Of a stretch of 64,000 bases of DNA, positions 1 to 12,791 are shown piece by piece; position 1 is the first letter of the stretch; each line of letters starts with the position of its first letter. Source of the DNA: Streptomyces sp. NBC_00536 (GTDB taxonomy: Bacteria; Actinomycetota; Actinomycetes; Streptomycetales; Streptomycetaceae); assembly GCF_036346295.1 (NCBI RefSeq), contig NZ_CP107819.1, positions 7,378,001-7,442,000 of the forward strand, written 5' to 3'. Made by a program: the position numbers and the translations under genes. The notes beneath the pieces are model-generated. The model ran no database searches, was not told the DNA's origin, and was given only the letters and a program-made list of their open reading frames with translations.

Positions 1-2
1 CC

Positions 3-647
3 ATGAAACTCGTCTACGTCTTCGACGCCTACTGCGGCTGGTCCTACGGTTTTGCCCCCACCCTGGCCGAGGTCACCCGGCGTCACCCCGAACTGCCCGT
101 CGAGGTCGTGTCGGGCGGCTTGTTCACCGGGCCGCGGGCCGTCCCGATCCGCGAGTTCGGCTACGTCCAGGGCGCGAATGCCAAGATCAGCGAGCTGACC
201 GGTGCCGGGTTCGGGGCCGGGTACGAGCGGCTGATCGCCGACGGCTCGTTCGTCATGGACTCCCTGGACGCCGCCCGGGGCATGGCGGCGCTGCGGCAGG
301 CGGCCCCGGAACGGGCGGCGGAGCTGGCCACGGCCGTGCAGGCCGCGTTCTACCAGGACGGCCTGAGCCTGTCCGACCCAGAGACCTTCGCCCGGATCGC
401 CGCGGCAGTCGGCCTTGATGCGCTGGAGGTCGGCTCCGCGCTCGCCGCACCGGCTGCCTCCCTGGCGGCCGAGGCCGACTTCCGGCGGGCGGCAACCCTG
501 GGCGCGAACGCCTACCCGACCCTCCTGGTCCAGGACGGCGACCGCACCGCGGTGCTCGCCGTCGGCCACGCCCATCCCGACACGATCGACACCCTCCTGG
601 AGCAGTTCGGCTCCGCCCGCACCCGGTCGGCCGCGTCCGGCCGCTGA
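3..647 (+). CDS. DsbA-family (FrnE-like) thioredoxin-fold oxidoreductase, monothiol
   Basis: A 214-residue protein of the DsbA/COG3531 group, predicted cytoplasmic thiol-disulfide oxidoreductases. The active-site motif is at residues 11-14 as CGWS, where the family usually has CxWC. The second cysteine is therefore serine, and only monothiol chemistry is possible. A cis-proline loop (NAYPTLLV) lies near residue 168, and the helical insert between is intact. No signal peptide is visible, so it should act in the cytosol. The ATG two bases inside the window opens directly into the first beta strand and is probably the true start, but the upstream context is cut off. The next gene, a metallo-beta-lactamase-fold protein, is 127 nt downstream in the same direction. 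The fold is clear; the substrate is unknown. Confidence 0.85.
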   Translation: MKLVYVFDAYCGWSYGFAPTLAEVTRRHPELPVEVVSGGLFTGPRAVPIREFGYVQGANAKISELTGAGFGAGYERLIADGSFVMDSLDAARGMAALRQAAPERAAELATAVQAAFYQDGLSLSDPETFARIAAAVGLDALEVGSALAAPAASLAAEADFRRAATLGANAYPTLLVQDGDRTAVLAVGHAHPDTIDTLLEQFGSARTRSAASGR

Positions 648-774
648 ATCCCGGCCGACACACCGGCACGGTCGGTGCCGCCCGCACCCGGCGGCGCGAA
701 CCTGAACCCACACGGCGGGCAACCAGCCTCACCCCTCAGCACCCCCCACTCTGATCCCGGCAAAGGACATGATG

Positions 775-1581
775 ATGAGCACTCTCGACTTCAAGGTCAT
801 CGACCTGGACTTCCCCGTCGGCTCGAGGAACAAGACCGCCACCCTCATCACCGGTGAGCACGACGCGTTCCTCATCGACACCGGATTCACCCGCGCCGAC
901 GGCCACCGGCTGGCCGCCGAGATCCTCGACTCCGGCAAGAACCTCACCAAGGTCTTCATCAGCCATGCAGACCCCGACTACTACTGGGGCGCCGAAGTCA
1001 TCGCCGACGCCTTCCCGGATGCCGAGATCCTGGCGACACCGCTGGTGATCGAGCACATCAAGGCCGCGTACGAGGGCAAGCTCAAGGCCTGGGAGCCGGT
1101 GGGCGCCAACCGCCCCACCCGCCTGGTCGAGATGGCCGAGCTGACCGGTGACCTCACCTTCGAAGGGCACGTCTTCCAGCTCAAGGGCGGCCACCCGGGG
1201 CTGCCCGACCGCCACTACCTGTGGCAGGCCGAACACCGGGCGATCGTCGCCGGCGTCCTGCTCTTCCAGAACGAGCACGTCTGGGTCGCCGACACCGGCA
1301 AGCCCCAGGACCGCGCCGTGTGGATCGAGCTGCTGGATGAGATGGCGGCCCTGGACCCCGCCTTCGCCGTCCCCGGCCACCGCCTGCCCACCACCACCCT
1401 CGACGCGAGCCCGATCGCCTACACCCGGGACTACCTCACCGCCTTCGAGGACGAGCTGGACAAGGCCGACAACGGTGAGGCCCTGACGAACGCGCTGGTC
1501 GCCCGCTACCCCGACTCCGGCATGCTCATCGCGGCCCAGCTCGGCGCGAAGGTCGCCAAGGGCGAAATGACCTGGGGCTGA
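775..1581 (+). CDS. MBL-fold metallo-hydrolase with non-canonical metal motif
   Basis: A 268-residue metallo-beta-lactamase-fold protein. The usual HxHxDH metal motif is replaced by HADPDYYWG near residue 64. This variant is seen in a subfamily of MBL proteins and keeps only the first histidine. A later GHRLP motif could supply another ligand. Three ATG codons lie in tandem at 769, 772 and 775. The AAAGGA at 762-767 fits the third best (7 nt spacing), so 775 was chosen. There is no signal peptide. Hydrolase, oxidoreductase or non-catalytic roles are all possible. It sits in a row with a DsbA-like protein, an NTF2-like protein and an MDR oxidoreductase, which suggests small-molecule or redox metabolism. 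The pathway is not identifiable. Confidence 0.82.
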   Translation: MSTLDFKVIDLDFPVGSRNKTATLITGEHDAFLIDTGFTRADGHRLAAEILDSGKNLTKVFISHADPDYYWGAEVIADAFPDAEILATPLVIEHIKAAYEGKLKAWEPVGANRPTRLVEMAELTGDLTFEGHVFQLKGGHPGLPDRHYLWQAEHRAIVAGVLLFQNEHVWVADTGKPQDRAVWIELLDEMAALDPAFAVPGHRLPTTTLDASPIAYTRDYLTAFEDELDKADNGEALTNALVARYPDSGMLIAAQLGAKVAKGEMTWG

Positions 1582-1695
1582 CCCAGCGCCCGACCACGGG
1601 TCCGGCCGGGGACGCGGGCCGGACCGTGCCCGCCGAGCCCGGCGAGAACCCCTGAGCACCACCGCCCGCGACACCCAGGCCGCCGGCCCCGCGCC

Positions 1696-1871
1696 CGCCA
1701 GTTCGGCCCCGCGCTCCTGGGGACCTACGGCCACCTCGCCGCGTACCTGATCGCGCCGGTCCTCGGAGCGCCCTCGGCGCGGGCATCCACCAGTTGCTTC
1801 AACGCTACGCAGGACCCAGGCGCGTACCCACCCACCGCCTGTGCCCCACCAGCACCCCCGACCCCATCTGA
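1696..1871 (+). pseudogene. Aquaporin (MIP family) C-terminal remnant, frameshifted
   Basis: No complete gene lies between 1582 and 1886. The stretch from 1696 reads ARQFGPALLGTYGHLAAYL and then IAPVLGA. This matches the end of bacterial aquaporins: the second NPA region continuing as ARxFGPA, then the last membrane helix. A frame change is needed near 1770, after which LGAGIHQLLQRY follows and the frame ends at TGA 1869-1871. No upstream half is recognisable. This is a 5'-deleted, frameshifted relic, identified by motif only. A short chance match cannot be fully excluded. Confidence 0.6.
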
Positions 1872-1886
1872 GAAAGGCCGTACCCC

Positions 1887-2309
1887 ATGGAGACCACCGA
1901 CTTCCACGACTCCGCCGCCCCTGCCGTCGTGGTGCGCCGCCAGTACGTCGCCTCCGCCAACGGCGACCTCGAAGCCCTGCGGGCCACCCTGGCCGACGAC
2001 GTGGAGTGGACCGAGATGGCCGGCTTCCCCCTGGCCGGCACCTACCGCACCCCCACCGGCGTCACCTCCGCCGTCATGGAACCGCTCGGCGAGTCCTGGG
2101 ACGGCTGGGCCGCCCACGACGACACCTACGTCGTCGACGGCGAGAACGTCGTCGTCCTCGCCCGCTACACCGCCACCAACAAGGCCACCAACAAACCGCT
2201 CAACGCGCGCGTCGCCCACCACTTCGTCGTACGCGGCGGAAAGATCGTCCGCTTCGAGCAGTTCGTCGACACCGCCCTGGTCCGCGACGCCATGCACCCA
2301 GGCGCATGA
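1887..2309 (+). CDS. SnoaL/NTF2-like protein
   Basis: A 140-residue cone-fold protein of the SnoaL/ketosteroid-isomerase-like superfamily. It shows the usual N-terminal helix (VVVRRQYVASANGDLEALRA), followed by DDVEWTEMAGFPLAGTYRT and a C-terminal strand set ending in the typical GGKIVRFEQFVDT. Members act as polyketide cyclases, isomerases or stress-related binding proteins. Nothing here fixes the substrate. The ATG is preceded by GAGAAAGG at about 9 nt. It lies just downstream of the aquaporin relic and 147 nt before the MDR oxidoreductase, in the same direction. Confidence 0.82.
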   Translation: METTDFHDSAAPAVVVRRQYVASANGDLEALRATLADDVEWTEMAGFPLAGTYRTPTGVTSAVMEPLGESWDGWAAHDDTYVVDGENVVVLARYTATNKATNKPLNARVAHHFVVRGGKIVRFEQFVDTALVRDAMHPGA

Positions 2310-2456
2310 CCGCACCCGCCCAGTTCCCCGCCGGACGTCCTCGACCGGGGTCTTGAGCCCGTCGAGATCGTCGGGCTCCGCCCGACCAAGGTCCACGCGT
2401 ACGGCGGCGCCACCGGTCGACCAACGACCGCCGCATTGCCGAACCGGGGAATCACC

Positions 2457-3482
2457 ATGAACGAACCGGCCAACCGTGTCGAGGAGACCGAGCCCCGCAC
2501 GATGCGCGCCATCGTCGTCTTTGAACCGGGTGGCATTGACAAACTCGTCGCCACGGACCTGCCCGTGCCCCCGGTACGCCCCGGACGGGTCCGCATCAAG
2601 GTCAAGGCGTTCGGGGTCAACGAGTCCGAGGTGACCACCCGCCGGGGCCTGTCCAGCCGCGACGTGACGCTGCCGCGGGTGCCCGGCATCGAGTGCGCCG
2701 GGGTGGTCGACGAGGCCCCCGCCGGCAGCGGCCTCACCCCCGGCCAGCAGGTGGCCACCATGATGGGCGGGATGGGGCGCTCCTACGACGGGGCGTACGC
2801 CCGGTACGTGCTGGTCCCAGCCGGACAGGTCATCCCCTTCACCTCGGACCTGCCGTGGGCCACGCTCGGCGCGCTCCCGGAGATGGTCCAGACCGCCTAC
2901 GGCTCCCTGGCCGCCGGCCTGGACCTGAGTGCCGGACAGACTCTGCTGATCCGCGGCGGCACGTCCACGGTCGGTCTGACCGCCGCCGCCATGGCCAAGG
3001 ACCTGGGCGCCACCGTACTGGCCACCACCCGCCGCCCCGACCGCGCGGACATGCTGCGCGACCTCGGCGTCGATCACCCCGTCTTCGACGACGGCGAGAT
3101 CGCCGATGCCGTACGGGAGATCTGCCCGGGCGGGGTTGACGCGGCCTTGGAACTGGTCGGCTGCGGGCGTCTGCACGACACCCTGCGCGCGGTCCGCCTC
3201 CACGGCACGGTCTGCTTCACCGGCGCGTCGGCGGACGAGTGGACCATCCCGGACTTCAGCCCCTTCGGCTTCATCCCGAACGGGGTACGGCTGACCGCGT
3301 ACGGCGGCGCGGCCACTGACCTGCCGGCCGACGTCCTCGACCACCAGCTGCGCGCCGTCGCCGACGGACGCCTGAACGTTCGCGTCGCGAAGGTCCATCA
3401 CGGCCTGGAATCCGTCCGCGAGGCGCAGGCCGACTTGGAGTCCGGCGCGTTCCCGGGCAAGCACGTCGTCGTACTCGACTGA
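2457..3482 (+). CDS. Zinc-independent MDR-family NAD(P)H:quinone oxidoreductase
   Basis: A 341-residue medium-chain dehydrogenase/reductase of the quinone oxidoreductase branch. It has an N-terminal GroES-like domain (VFEPGGIDKLVATDLPVPPV, then VPGIECAGVVDEA) and a Rossmann domain with the cofactor loop RGGTSTVGLTAAAMAKDLGA. The catalytic zinc ligands of alcohol dehydrogenases are absent, as expected for this branch. The ATG at 2457 has GGGGA 6 nt upstream and is preferred over an upstream TTG. The open frame extends further upstream through 2310-2456 without a recognisable domain. It probably reduces an enone or quinone with NADPH; the substrate is not deducible. Confidence 0.85.
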   Translation: MNEPANRVEETEPRTMRAIVVFEPGGIDKLVATDLPVPPVRPGRVRIKVKAFGVNESEVTTRRGLSSRDVTLPRVPGIECAGVVDEAPAGSGLTPGQQVATMMGGMGRSYDGAYARYVLVPAGQVIPFTSDLPWATLGALPEMVQTAYGSLAAGLDLSAGQTLLIRGGTSTVGLTAAAMAKDLGATVLATTRRPDRADMLRDLGVDHPVFDDGEIADAVREICPGGVDAALELVGCGRLHDTLRAVRLHGTVCFTGASADEWTIPDFSPFGFIPNGVRLTAYGGAATDLPADVLDHQLRAVADGRLNVRVAKVHHGLESVREAQADLESGAFPGKHVVVLD

Positions 3483-3525
3483 AGCGATGCTCAACCACCG
3501 GACACGAAATCCGCGCGGGGGCGCG

Positions 3526-3908
3526 GTGACCCTCACCGGTGCCGGATCCAGCGGACCGCGCGCCGCACGGCCACCGGCCTCCCGGACGTCAGCCACGACC
3601 GCCCCTTCACCCCGAAGCTCGACGTCTACAAGACGGCGGGCAAAGTGTTCCTGATCGTCACCGATGCCCCCGACGAGCCTGCCGACCAGATCATCACCGT
3701 CAAGTGCGATCCGGACCAGGGCAGTTCGCTGTGTATGCGCTACGAGAGCATCGTGCCGGGCCGCTATCTCAGCAAGGCGCACTGGGTCTCGGTCGGCGCG
3801 GGCCCCGACATCACGGCCGACCTGATCGAGTACCTGGTCAGCAACTCCTACGACCTCGTCCACGGCCCACCGCCCAAGAATGCCCCGCTGAGCCAGGGCA
3901 TCCGATGA
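3526..3908 (+). pseudogene. MmcQ/YjbR-family protein with a single-base frameshift
   Basis: The YjbR/MmcQ (DUF419) domain reads continuously from about 3543 to the TGA at 3906-3908. Family blocks are visible: HDRPFTPKLDVYKTAGKVF, IITVKCDPDQ, PGRYLSKAHWVSVG and LVSNSYDLV. That frame has no start until a GTG at 3645 in the middle of the domain. The missing N-terminus (VTLTGA, from GTG 3526) is one frame away, and one lost C in the GCC-CGG run near 3543 would join them. It is therefore a frameshifted gene, or a sequencing error. Its TGA overlaps the ATG of the RarA fragment (ATGA), so the two were probably once translationally coupled. Confidence 0.72.
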
Positions 3909-4234
3909 CCCACACCGAACCCGCGCTGCCCCTGTTCGGCGACGAGCCGCCGCGCCCGCCGGCCGATCGGCTGCGCCCGCGTACGTCTCGGCGACGTGGT
4001 CGGCCAGGACCATCTCCTGGCCCCGGATGCCCCGCTCGGCCGCATGGTGGCCGGACGGCGCCTGGTCTCCACTGTTGTGGGGGCCCGCCCGGCTGCGGAA
4101 AGACCACCATCGCCCGCCTCCTGGCCGAGCGCACTGGTCTTGCCTTTGGGTCACTGTCGGCAGCCTTCTCCAGCGTCGCCGATCTGCGCAAGGTCTTCAA
4201 GACCGCCACCCGAAGACTCGAGATCGGCCAGGGT
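3905..4234 (+). pseudogene. rarA: RarA/MgsA replication-recombination ATPase, N-terminal fragment
   Basis: The start MTHTEPALPLFGDEPPRPP is typical of RarA (MgsA/WRNIP1), an AAA+ ATPase that acts at stalled forks. The frame then slips near 3990 (LGDVVGQDHLLAPDAPLG is in the +1 frame) and slips back near 4078. There the Walker A GPPGCGKTT, the segment LLAERTGLAFGSLSAAFSS and the end TRRLEIGQ appear in the original frame. Homology stops before Walker B, so the catalytic core is missing. The relic follows the broken yjbR with a 4-nt overlap. An intact rarA presumably exists elsewhere in the genome. Identification is strong; function is almost certainly lost. Confidence 0.8.
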
Positions 4235-4533
4235 GACCGTGAGCCGGTGACGGGTGAGCCCGCGTCCGGCCGTCGGCCCCTGCCGCGGCCATTGCGGCGG
4301 TGCGGTCCTGACCGGGAGATCAGTCCTCAAGCGTTCCAGAGTGGCTGACCGATTGGACGCCTGGTCGGCGGCGTCACGACAGGCTGGTTCGCATGGAAGT
4401 GCAGGTAAGGAGCCTTCTCGTCAGAGGGGATCGATGTTCCCGATAATCTTCGATCTGACGCGTGCCGATGTACAGTGAAGACCGCCCTTGACCTGCAGAA
4501 AGCAGGCAGGGAGCCGTCTTCGAGGAGTCCACA
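4235..4533 (+). other. Intergenic stretch before panD
   Basis: About 300 nt between the RarA fragment and panD. No coding segment or known motif was recognised. It is less GC-rich than its surroundings near 4430-4480, which fits a promoter region for panD. No confident -10/-35 pair was found. Part of the lost 3' half of rarA may have been deleted here. Confidence 0.5.
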
Positions 4534-4953
4534 GTGCTGCGCACTCTGTTCAAGTCCAAGATCCACCGGGCCACCGTCACGCAGGCCGATCTGCACTACG
4601 TCGGGTCCGTGACCATCGACGCCGATCTCATGGAGGCGGCGGATCTGCTGCCCGGGGAGCTGGTGCACATCGTCGACATCGACAACGGCGCCCGGCTGGA
4701 GACGTATGTCATCGAGGGCGAGCGCGGATCCGGCGTGATCGGGATCAACGGCGCCGCCGCCCATCTGGTGCACCCCGGTGACCTGGTCATCCTCATCAGC
4801 TACGGGCAGTTCGAGGACGCCGAGGCGCGCGCGTTCGTGCCGCGGGTGGTGCACGTCGACGCGGACAACCGGATCGTCGAACTGGGCGCGGATCCCGCCG
4901 CCCCCGTACCGGGGACGGACCAGCGGCGCAGCCCGCACGCGGTCGCGATCTGA
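4534..4953 (+). CDS. panD: Aspartate 1-decarboxylase proenzyme PanD
   Basis: This enzyme decarboxylates L-aspartate to beta-alanine for pantothenate and coenzyme A synthesis. The 139-residue proenzyme has the self-cleavage site at Gly24-Ser25 (HYVGSVTID), which generates the pyruvoyl cofactor. Other family blocks are [15 protein letters not shown] at the N-terminus, [18 protein letters not shown] and GDLVILISY. The length is normal, with a slightly long tail. The start is GTG with GAGGAG upstream. Unlike in many bacteria, panB and panC are not adjacent. A small acetyltransferase follows after a 13-bp tandem repeat. In enteric bacteria a GNAT-related protein (PanZ/PanM) promotes PanD maturation; whether the neighbour does so here is only a thought. 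Confidence 0.96.
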   Translation: MLRTLFKSKIHRATVTQADLHYVGSVTIDADLMEAADLLPGELVHIVDIDNGARLETYVIEGERGSGVIGINGAAAHLVHPGDLVILISYGQFEDAEARAFVPRVVHVDADNRIVELGADPAAPVPGTDQRRSPHAVAI

Positions 4954-4960
4954 ATCCACG

Positions 4961-5012
4961 GCGCGGGAAGACTGCGTGGGAAGACTGCGCGGGAAGACGG
5001 CGCGGGAAAGAC
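4961..5012 (+). repeat. Four 13-bp tandem repeats after panD stop
   Basis: Four near-identical units of the type GCGCGGGAAGACT run back to back, starting 8 nt after the panD TGA and ending just before the next gene's ribosome-binding region. The units differ at one to three positions. It is one of several stop-proximal minisatellites in this window. Confidence 0.8.
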
Positions 5013-5026
5013 AGGGCGAGAGGGTG

Positions 5027-5376
5027 ATGGGCATGGCGATCGAGATCAGGGACGACCGGGCCGCCGGGCGCCTGGAGGCGTACGAGGGCGCGGAGCCGGT
5101 CGGCGTGATCGCCTACTTCGTCCTTGGCCCCGGGCCGGGCGCGGGCGCCCTCGTCGCGGTGCACACCGTGGTCGAGCCGGGCCACGAGGGCAAGGGGATC
5201 GCCGGGGACCTCGTCCGTACCTTCTACGGCATCGCGGCCGCCGAGCAGGTCGCCGTGGTTCCGCTCTGCCCGTACGCGGCGAGCTGGGCCGCCCGTCACC
5301 CCGAGGAGGCGCCGCAGCCGGCGGCCGAGGTCGTGGCCGCGGCGAAGCGGCAGCTGGACTCCGACTCGGCGCTGTG

Positions 5377-5380
<4 letters not shown>
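5027..5380 (+). CDS. Small GNAT-fold N-acetyltransferase (YidJ/COG2388-like)
   Basis: A 117-residue single-domain acetyltransferase. The acetyl-CoA-binding block is VVEPGHEGKGIAGDLVRTFY near residues 52-71, followed by VVPLCPYAASWAARHPE, the signature of the short COG2388 group. That group is thought to acetylate small molecules or protein N-termini; no member here points to a substrate. ATG 5027 is preceded by GCGAGAGGG; GTG 5024 and ATG 5033 are in frame and possible. The stop overlaps the next gene's GTG (GTGA), so the two are translationally coupled. Its position after panD is noted, but a role in PanD maturation is unsupported. Confidence 0.82.
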
Positions 5381-10349
<4,969 letters not shown>

Positions 10350-10409
10350 GAGGGCCACAATGCCTGGTCCGGCTTGAGTATTCCTCGTCCCACAGGTGGT
10401 GATCGCCTG

Positions 10410-10422
10410 TACTCCTGGAGTA
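10410..10422. promoter_or_regulatory. Short dyad TACTCC-T-GGAGTA upstream of the DMT gene
   Basis: A perfect inverted repeat with 6-bp arms, 61 bp upstream of the DMT start and about 230 bp upstream of the SDR start. It could be an operator for a dimeric repressor. No regulator gene is adjacent. Confidence 0.3.
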
Positions 10423-10559
10423 GTACACGCCTAGCAAAGGTGTAGTTCACGAGTAGTGGAGGAGCCCTCCCTCACCCCGTGGAGGGACGCCCCATTCGCC
10501 GCCTCGACGTACATAACGTGATGATCCGACCGCTGCGTGTGAGGTGCCCCGGAGCGGGT

Positions 10560-10589
10560 TTGGTTCCGGGCGTGTCGGATCCGTACAGT
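10560..10589 (+). promoter_or_regulatory. Possible promoter of the SDR gene
   Basis: TTGGTT and TACAGT are separated by 18 nt and lie 63 nt upstream of the SDR start, in a 300-nt intergenic stretch that holds no gene. The match to the HrdB consensus is moderate. Confidence 0.3.
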
Positions 10590-10652
10590 TCTGCTTTTGG
10601 GGAGTTCGCGGCACGCGGACGCGGACGAGTTGATCGAGGAACGGCAACGGCC

Positions 10653-12125
10653 ATGACGATGACCGAAGACATCGAAGAGATCCGGACGTACGGCCCGGGC
10701 ATCGACCCCGAGCGCCTGGCCGTCTGCCTCGCCGTGCTCGACGAGCTGGACAAGCTCGACGTCGACCACCCCGACGCCGTCACCGTACGCCGTGCCACCG
10801 CAGGTATCTACCGCACGGTCAAGCAGCGCCGCCGCCAGGACCGCCGCGCCGCCAAGACGGCCAACGACAAGGCCGTCACCGAGGCGACCGCGACCGGCTC
10901 CGCCGACCGCATCGATGACGAGACCCAGGGCAACGCCCTGAGCGCCGCGACCAAGGGCCCGGTCGCCGGAATACTCCAGCGCCCGCGCTCCTGCTACGTC
11001 TGCAAGACGCGCTACGTCGAGGTCGACGCCTTCTACCACCAGCTCTGCCAGGACTGCGCCGCCTTCAACCGCGCGCGCCGCGACGCCCGTACCGACCTCA
11101 CCGGCCGCCGCGCCCTGCTCACCGGCGGCCGCGCCAAGATCGGCATGTACATCGCGCTGCGGCTGCTGCGCGACGGCGCCCACACCACCATCACCACCCG
11201 CTTCCCGAACGACGCGGTCCGCCGCTTCAAGGCGATGCCCGACAGCCACGAGTGGCTGCACCGCCTGAAGATCGTCGGCATCGACCTGCGCGACCCGGCC
11301 CAGGTCGTCGCGCTCGCCGATTCGGTCGCCGGCGAGGGTCCCCTCGACATCCTGATCAACAACGCCGCGCAGACCGTGCGCCGTTCCCCCGGCGCCTACA
11401 GCGAGCTGGTCGCCGCCGAGAACGCCCCGCTGCCCGCCGGTGAGCTGCCCGCCTCCGAGGTCATCGGCACCTTCGGCAGCGGAACCGTCGACCGGGTCGC
11501 CGCCCTGCCCACCGGCCAGGGCGAGAAGCTCACCGCCCAGGACGTGACCGAGCTGGCGCTGGTCTCCGGTTCGGCTTCACTGGAGCGGATCGCCGCCGGC
11601 ACCGCGATCGACGCGGGCGGCCTGGTCCCCGACCTGCACGACACCAACAGCTGGATCCAGACGGTGTCCGAGGTGGACCCGATCGAGCTGCTCGAAGTCC
11701 AGCTGTGCAACTCCACCGCGCCGTTCATCCTGATCAGCAAGCTGCGCCCGGCCATGGCCGCGGCCGCCGCCGAGCGCCGCTACGTGGTCAACGTCTCCGC
11801 GATGGAAGGCGTCTTCAGCCGCGGCTACAAGGGCGCCGGCCACCCGCACACCAACATGGCGAAGGCCGCGCTGAACATGCTGACGCGCACCAGCGCCCAG
11901 GAGATGTTCCAGAAGGACCAGATCCTGATGACCGCGGTCGACACCGGCTGGATCACCGACGAGCGCCCGCACCCGGACAAGGTCCGGCTCGCGGAGGAGG
12001 GCTTCCACGCCCCGCTCGACCTGGTCGACGGCGCGGCCCGGGTCTACGACCCGATCGTCCGCGGCGAGGCCGGCGAGGACCTGTTCGGCGTCTTCCTCAA
12101 GGACTACGCGCCCGGCAACTGGTAG
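10653..12125 (+). CDS. Divergent short-chain dehydrogenase with N-terminal zinc knuckle
   Basis: A 490-residue protein, far longer than a usual SDR (about 250). Residues 1-100 are helical and charged. A probable zinc site follows, CYVCK and CQDC at about 114-117 and 131-134. The Rossmann fold then begins with LLTGGRAKIGMYIALRLLRDG and continues with DILINNAAQT. In the active site the usual YxxxK reads TNMAK near residue 400, so the catalytic tyrosine is replaced while the lysine is kept. An insert of about 100 residues follows NNAAQ. ATG 10653 has GAGGAACGG upstream. A regulatory or atypical oxidoreductase role is possible; the substrate is unknown. Confidence 0.82.
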   Translation: MTMTEDIEEIRTYGPGIDPERLAVCLAVLDELDKLDVDHPDAVTVRRATAGIYRTVKQRRRQDRRAAKTANDKAVTEATATGSADRIDDETQGNALSAATKGPVAGILQRPRSCYVCKTRYVEVDAFYHQLCQDCAAFNRARRDARTDLTGRRALLTGGRAKIGMYIALRLLRDGAHTTITTRFPNDAVRRFKAMPDSHEWLHRLKIVGIDLRDPAQVVALADSVAGEGPLDILINNAAQTVRRSPGAYSELVAAENAPLPAGELPASEVIGTFGSGTVDRVAALPTGQGEKLTAQDVTELALVSGSASLERIAAGTAIDAGGLVPDLHDTNSWIQTVSEVDPIELLEVQLCNSTAPFILISKLRPAMAAAAAERRYVVNVSAMEGVFSRGYKGAGHPHTNMAKAALNMLTRTSAQEMFQKDQILMTAVDTGWITDERPHPDKVRLAEEGFHAPLDLVDGAARVYDPIVRGEAGEDLFGVFLKDYAPGNW

Positions 12126-12613
12126 TACGCCCCGGCGGCCACCAGCTCCAGGACCGGCCGCCAGTCCTCCATCACCCCGGCGTCCAGGCCGACGACCTTG
12201 CCCGCGTCGTCGGCCTGCCGCAGCGTGACGGCGTCCGCCGCGTCCGGCCCGGCCCCGGGTGCCTCGTACCGGTTCCCGGTCTCCTCGTACCGGCCCCCGG
12301 GCTCCCCGTGCCGCTGCGCGGGGACGTGCAGCCGTACCAGCCGGGCCACCCGGTCGCCGAGCAGCGGCCGCAGGGCTTCGGCGGCGAGGCCGGCGTGACC
12401 GGCGAAGTCCCCCGGGCGCAGCAGGTGCCCGAGGTCATGCACCAGGCCCGCGACCTGCAGTTCCTTGTCGGAGGGGTGCGAGCGGCGCAGCAGCGCCGCC
12501 GTCTGCAGTCCGTGATCGTGCAGATCGACCGGATCGCCGCCGCGGTCGGGCGCGTCCCAGGCCCCGCGGCAGGCGCGCAGCAGCTCCATCAGCTCGTCGA
12601 CACTGCCGATCAT
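12104..12613 (-). CDS. HD-domain protein resembling PhnZ/TmpB oxygenases
   Basis: A 169-residue HD-domain protein. Histidine pairs are arranged as LHDHGLQTAALL, then VAGLVHDLGHLL, then FAGHAGLAAEALRPLLG and VRLHVPAQR. The tail reads QADDAGKVVGLDAG. This order (E/D-H-x-LQ, HDxGHLL, H..GA, VxLHVxAKR, RxxDDxxK) matches the mixed-valent diiron HD oxygenases PhnZ/TmpB, which break C-P bonds of hydroxylated aminophosphonates, rather than typical HD phosphohydrolases. A variable Arg/Pro/Glu-rich insert lies after VPAQR. No phosphonate genes are adjacent, so the substrate is open. ATG 12613 was chosen; a GTG at 12616 is adjacent. It overlaps the convergent SDR by 22 nt. Confidence 0.75.
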   Translation of the reverse strand: MIGSVDELMELLRACRGAWDAPDRGGDPVDLHDHGLQTAALLRRSHPSDKELQVAGLVHDLGHLLRPGDFAGHAGLAAEALRPLLGDRVARLVRLHVPAQRHGEPGGRYEETGNRYEAPGAGPDAADAVTLRQADDAGKVVGLDAGVMEDWRPVLELVAAGAYYQLPGA

Positions 12614-12791
12614 CACCGGCGTTCCGGACCCCTCCACCACGGCTCCCTCCGTCTGCGCACGGCCGCCGTGCGCGAGGCACGGCTCCCGTCGAGTCCCGCC
12701 GAGCAGATCAGCCCCATACGGCACACCGGCATACGGCGTCCTGAATTCCGGGGGAAATCAAGAGGTCGAAAGCGGATTTTACCTTTCCATC

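Noticed and set aside
2310..2456. In-frame N-terminal extension or relic before the MDR gene
   Set aside because: The frame is open and shares short strings with the gene's own 3' end (GCGTACGGCGGCGC; GACGTCCTCGACC), but in reversed order and too short to claim duplication. ATG 2457 with its RBS explains the start.
1725..4154. An open frame of over 800 codons on the minus strand across the 5' accessory genes
   Set aside because: It is antisense to recognisable domains and to pseudogenes on the plus strand. It has no family motif and arises from GC-rich codon bias, as do many long antisense frames here (for example near 12708-14240 and 36505-38496).
1..4300. Integrative element or prophage in the accessory left end
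   Set aside because: No integrase, transposase, att repeat, tRNA or phage gene is present. Decayed chromosomal genes explain the region.
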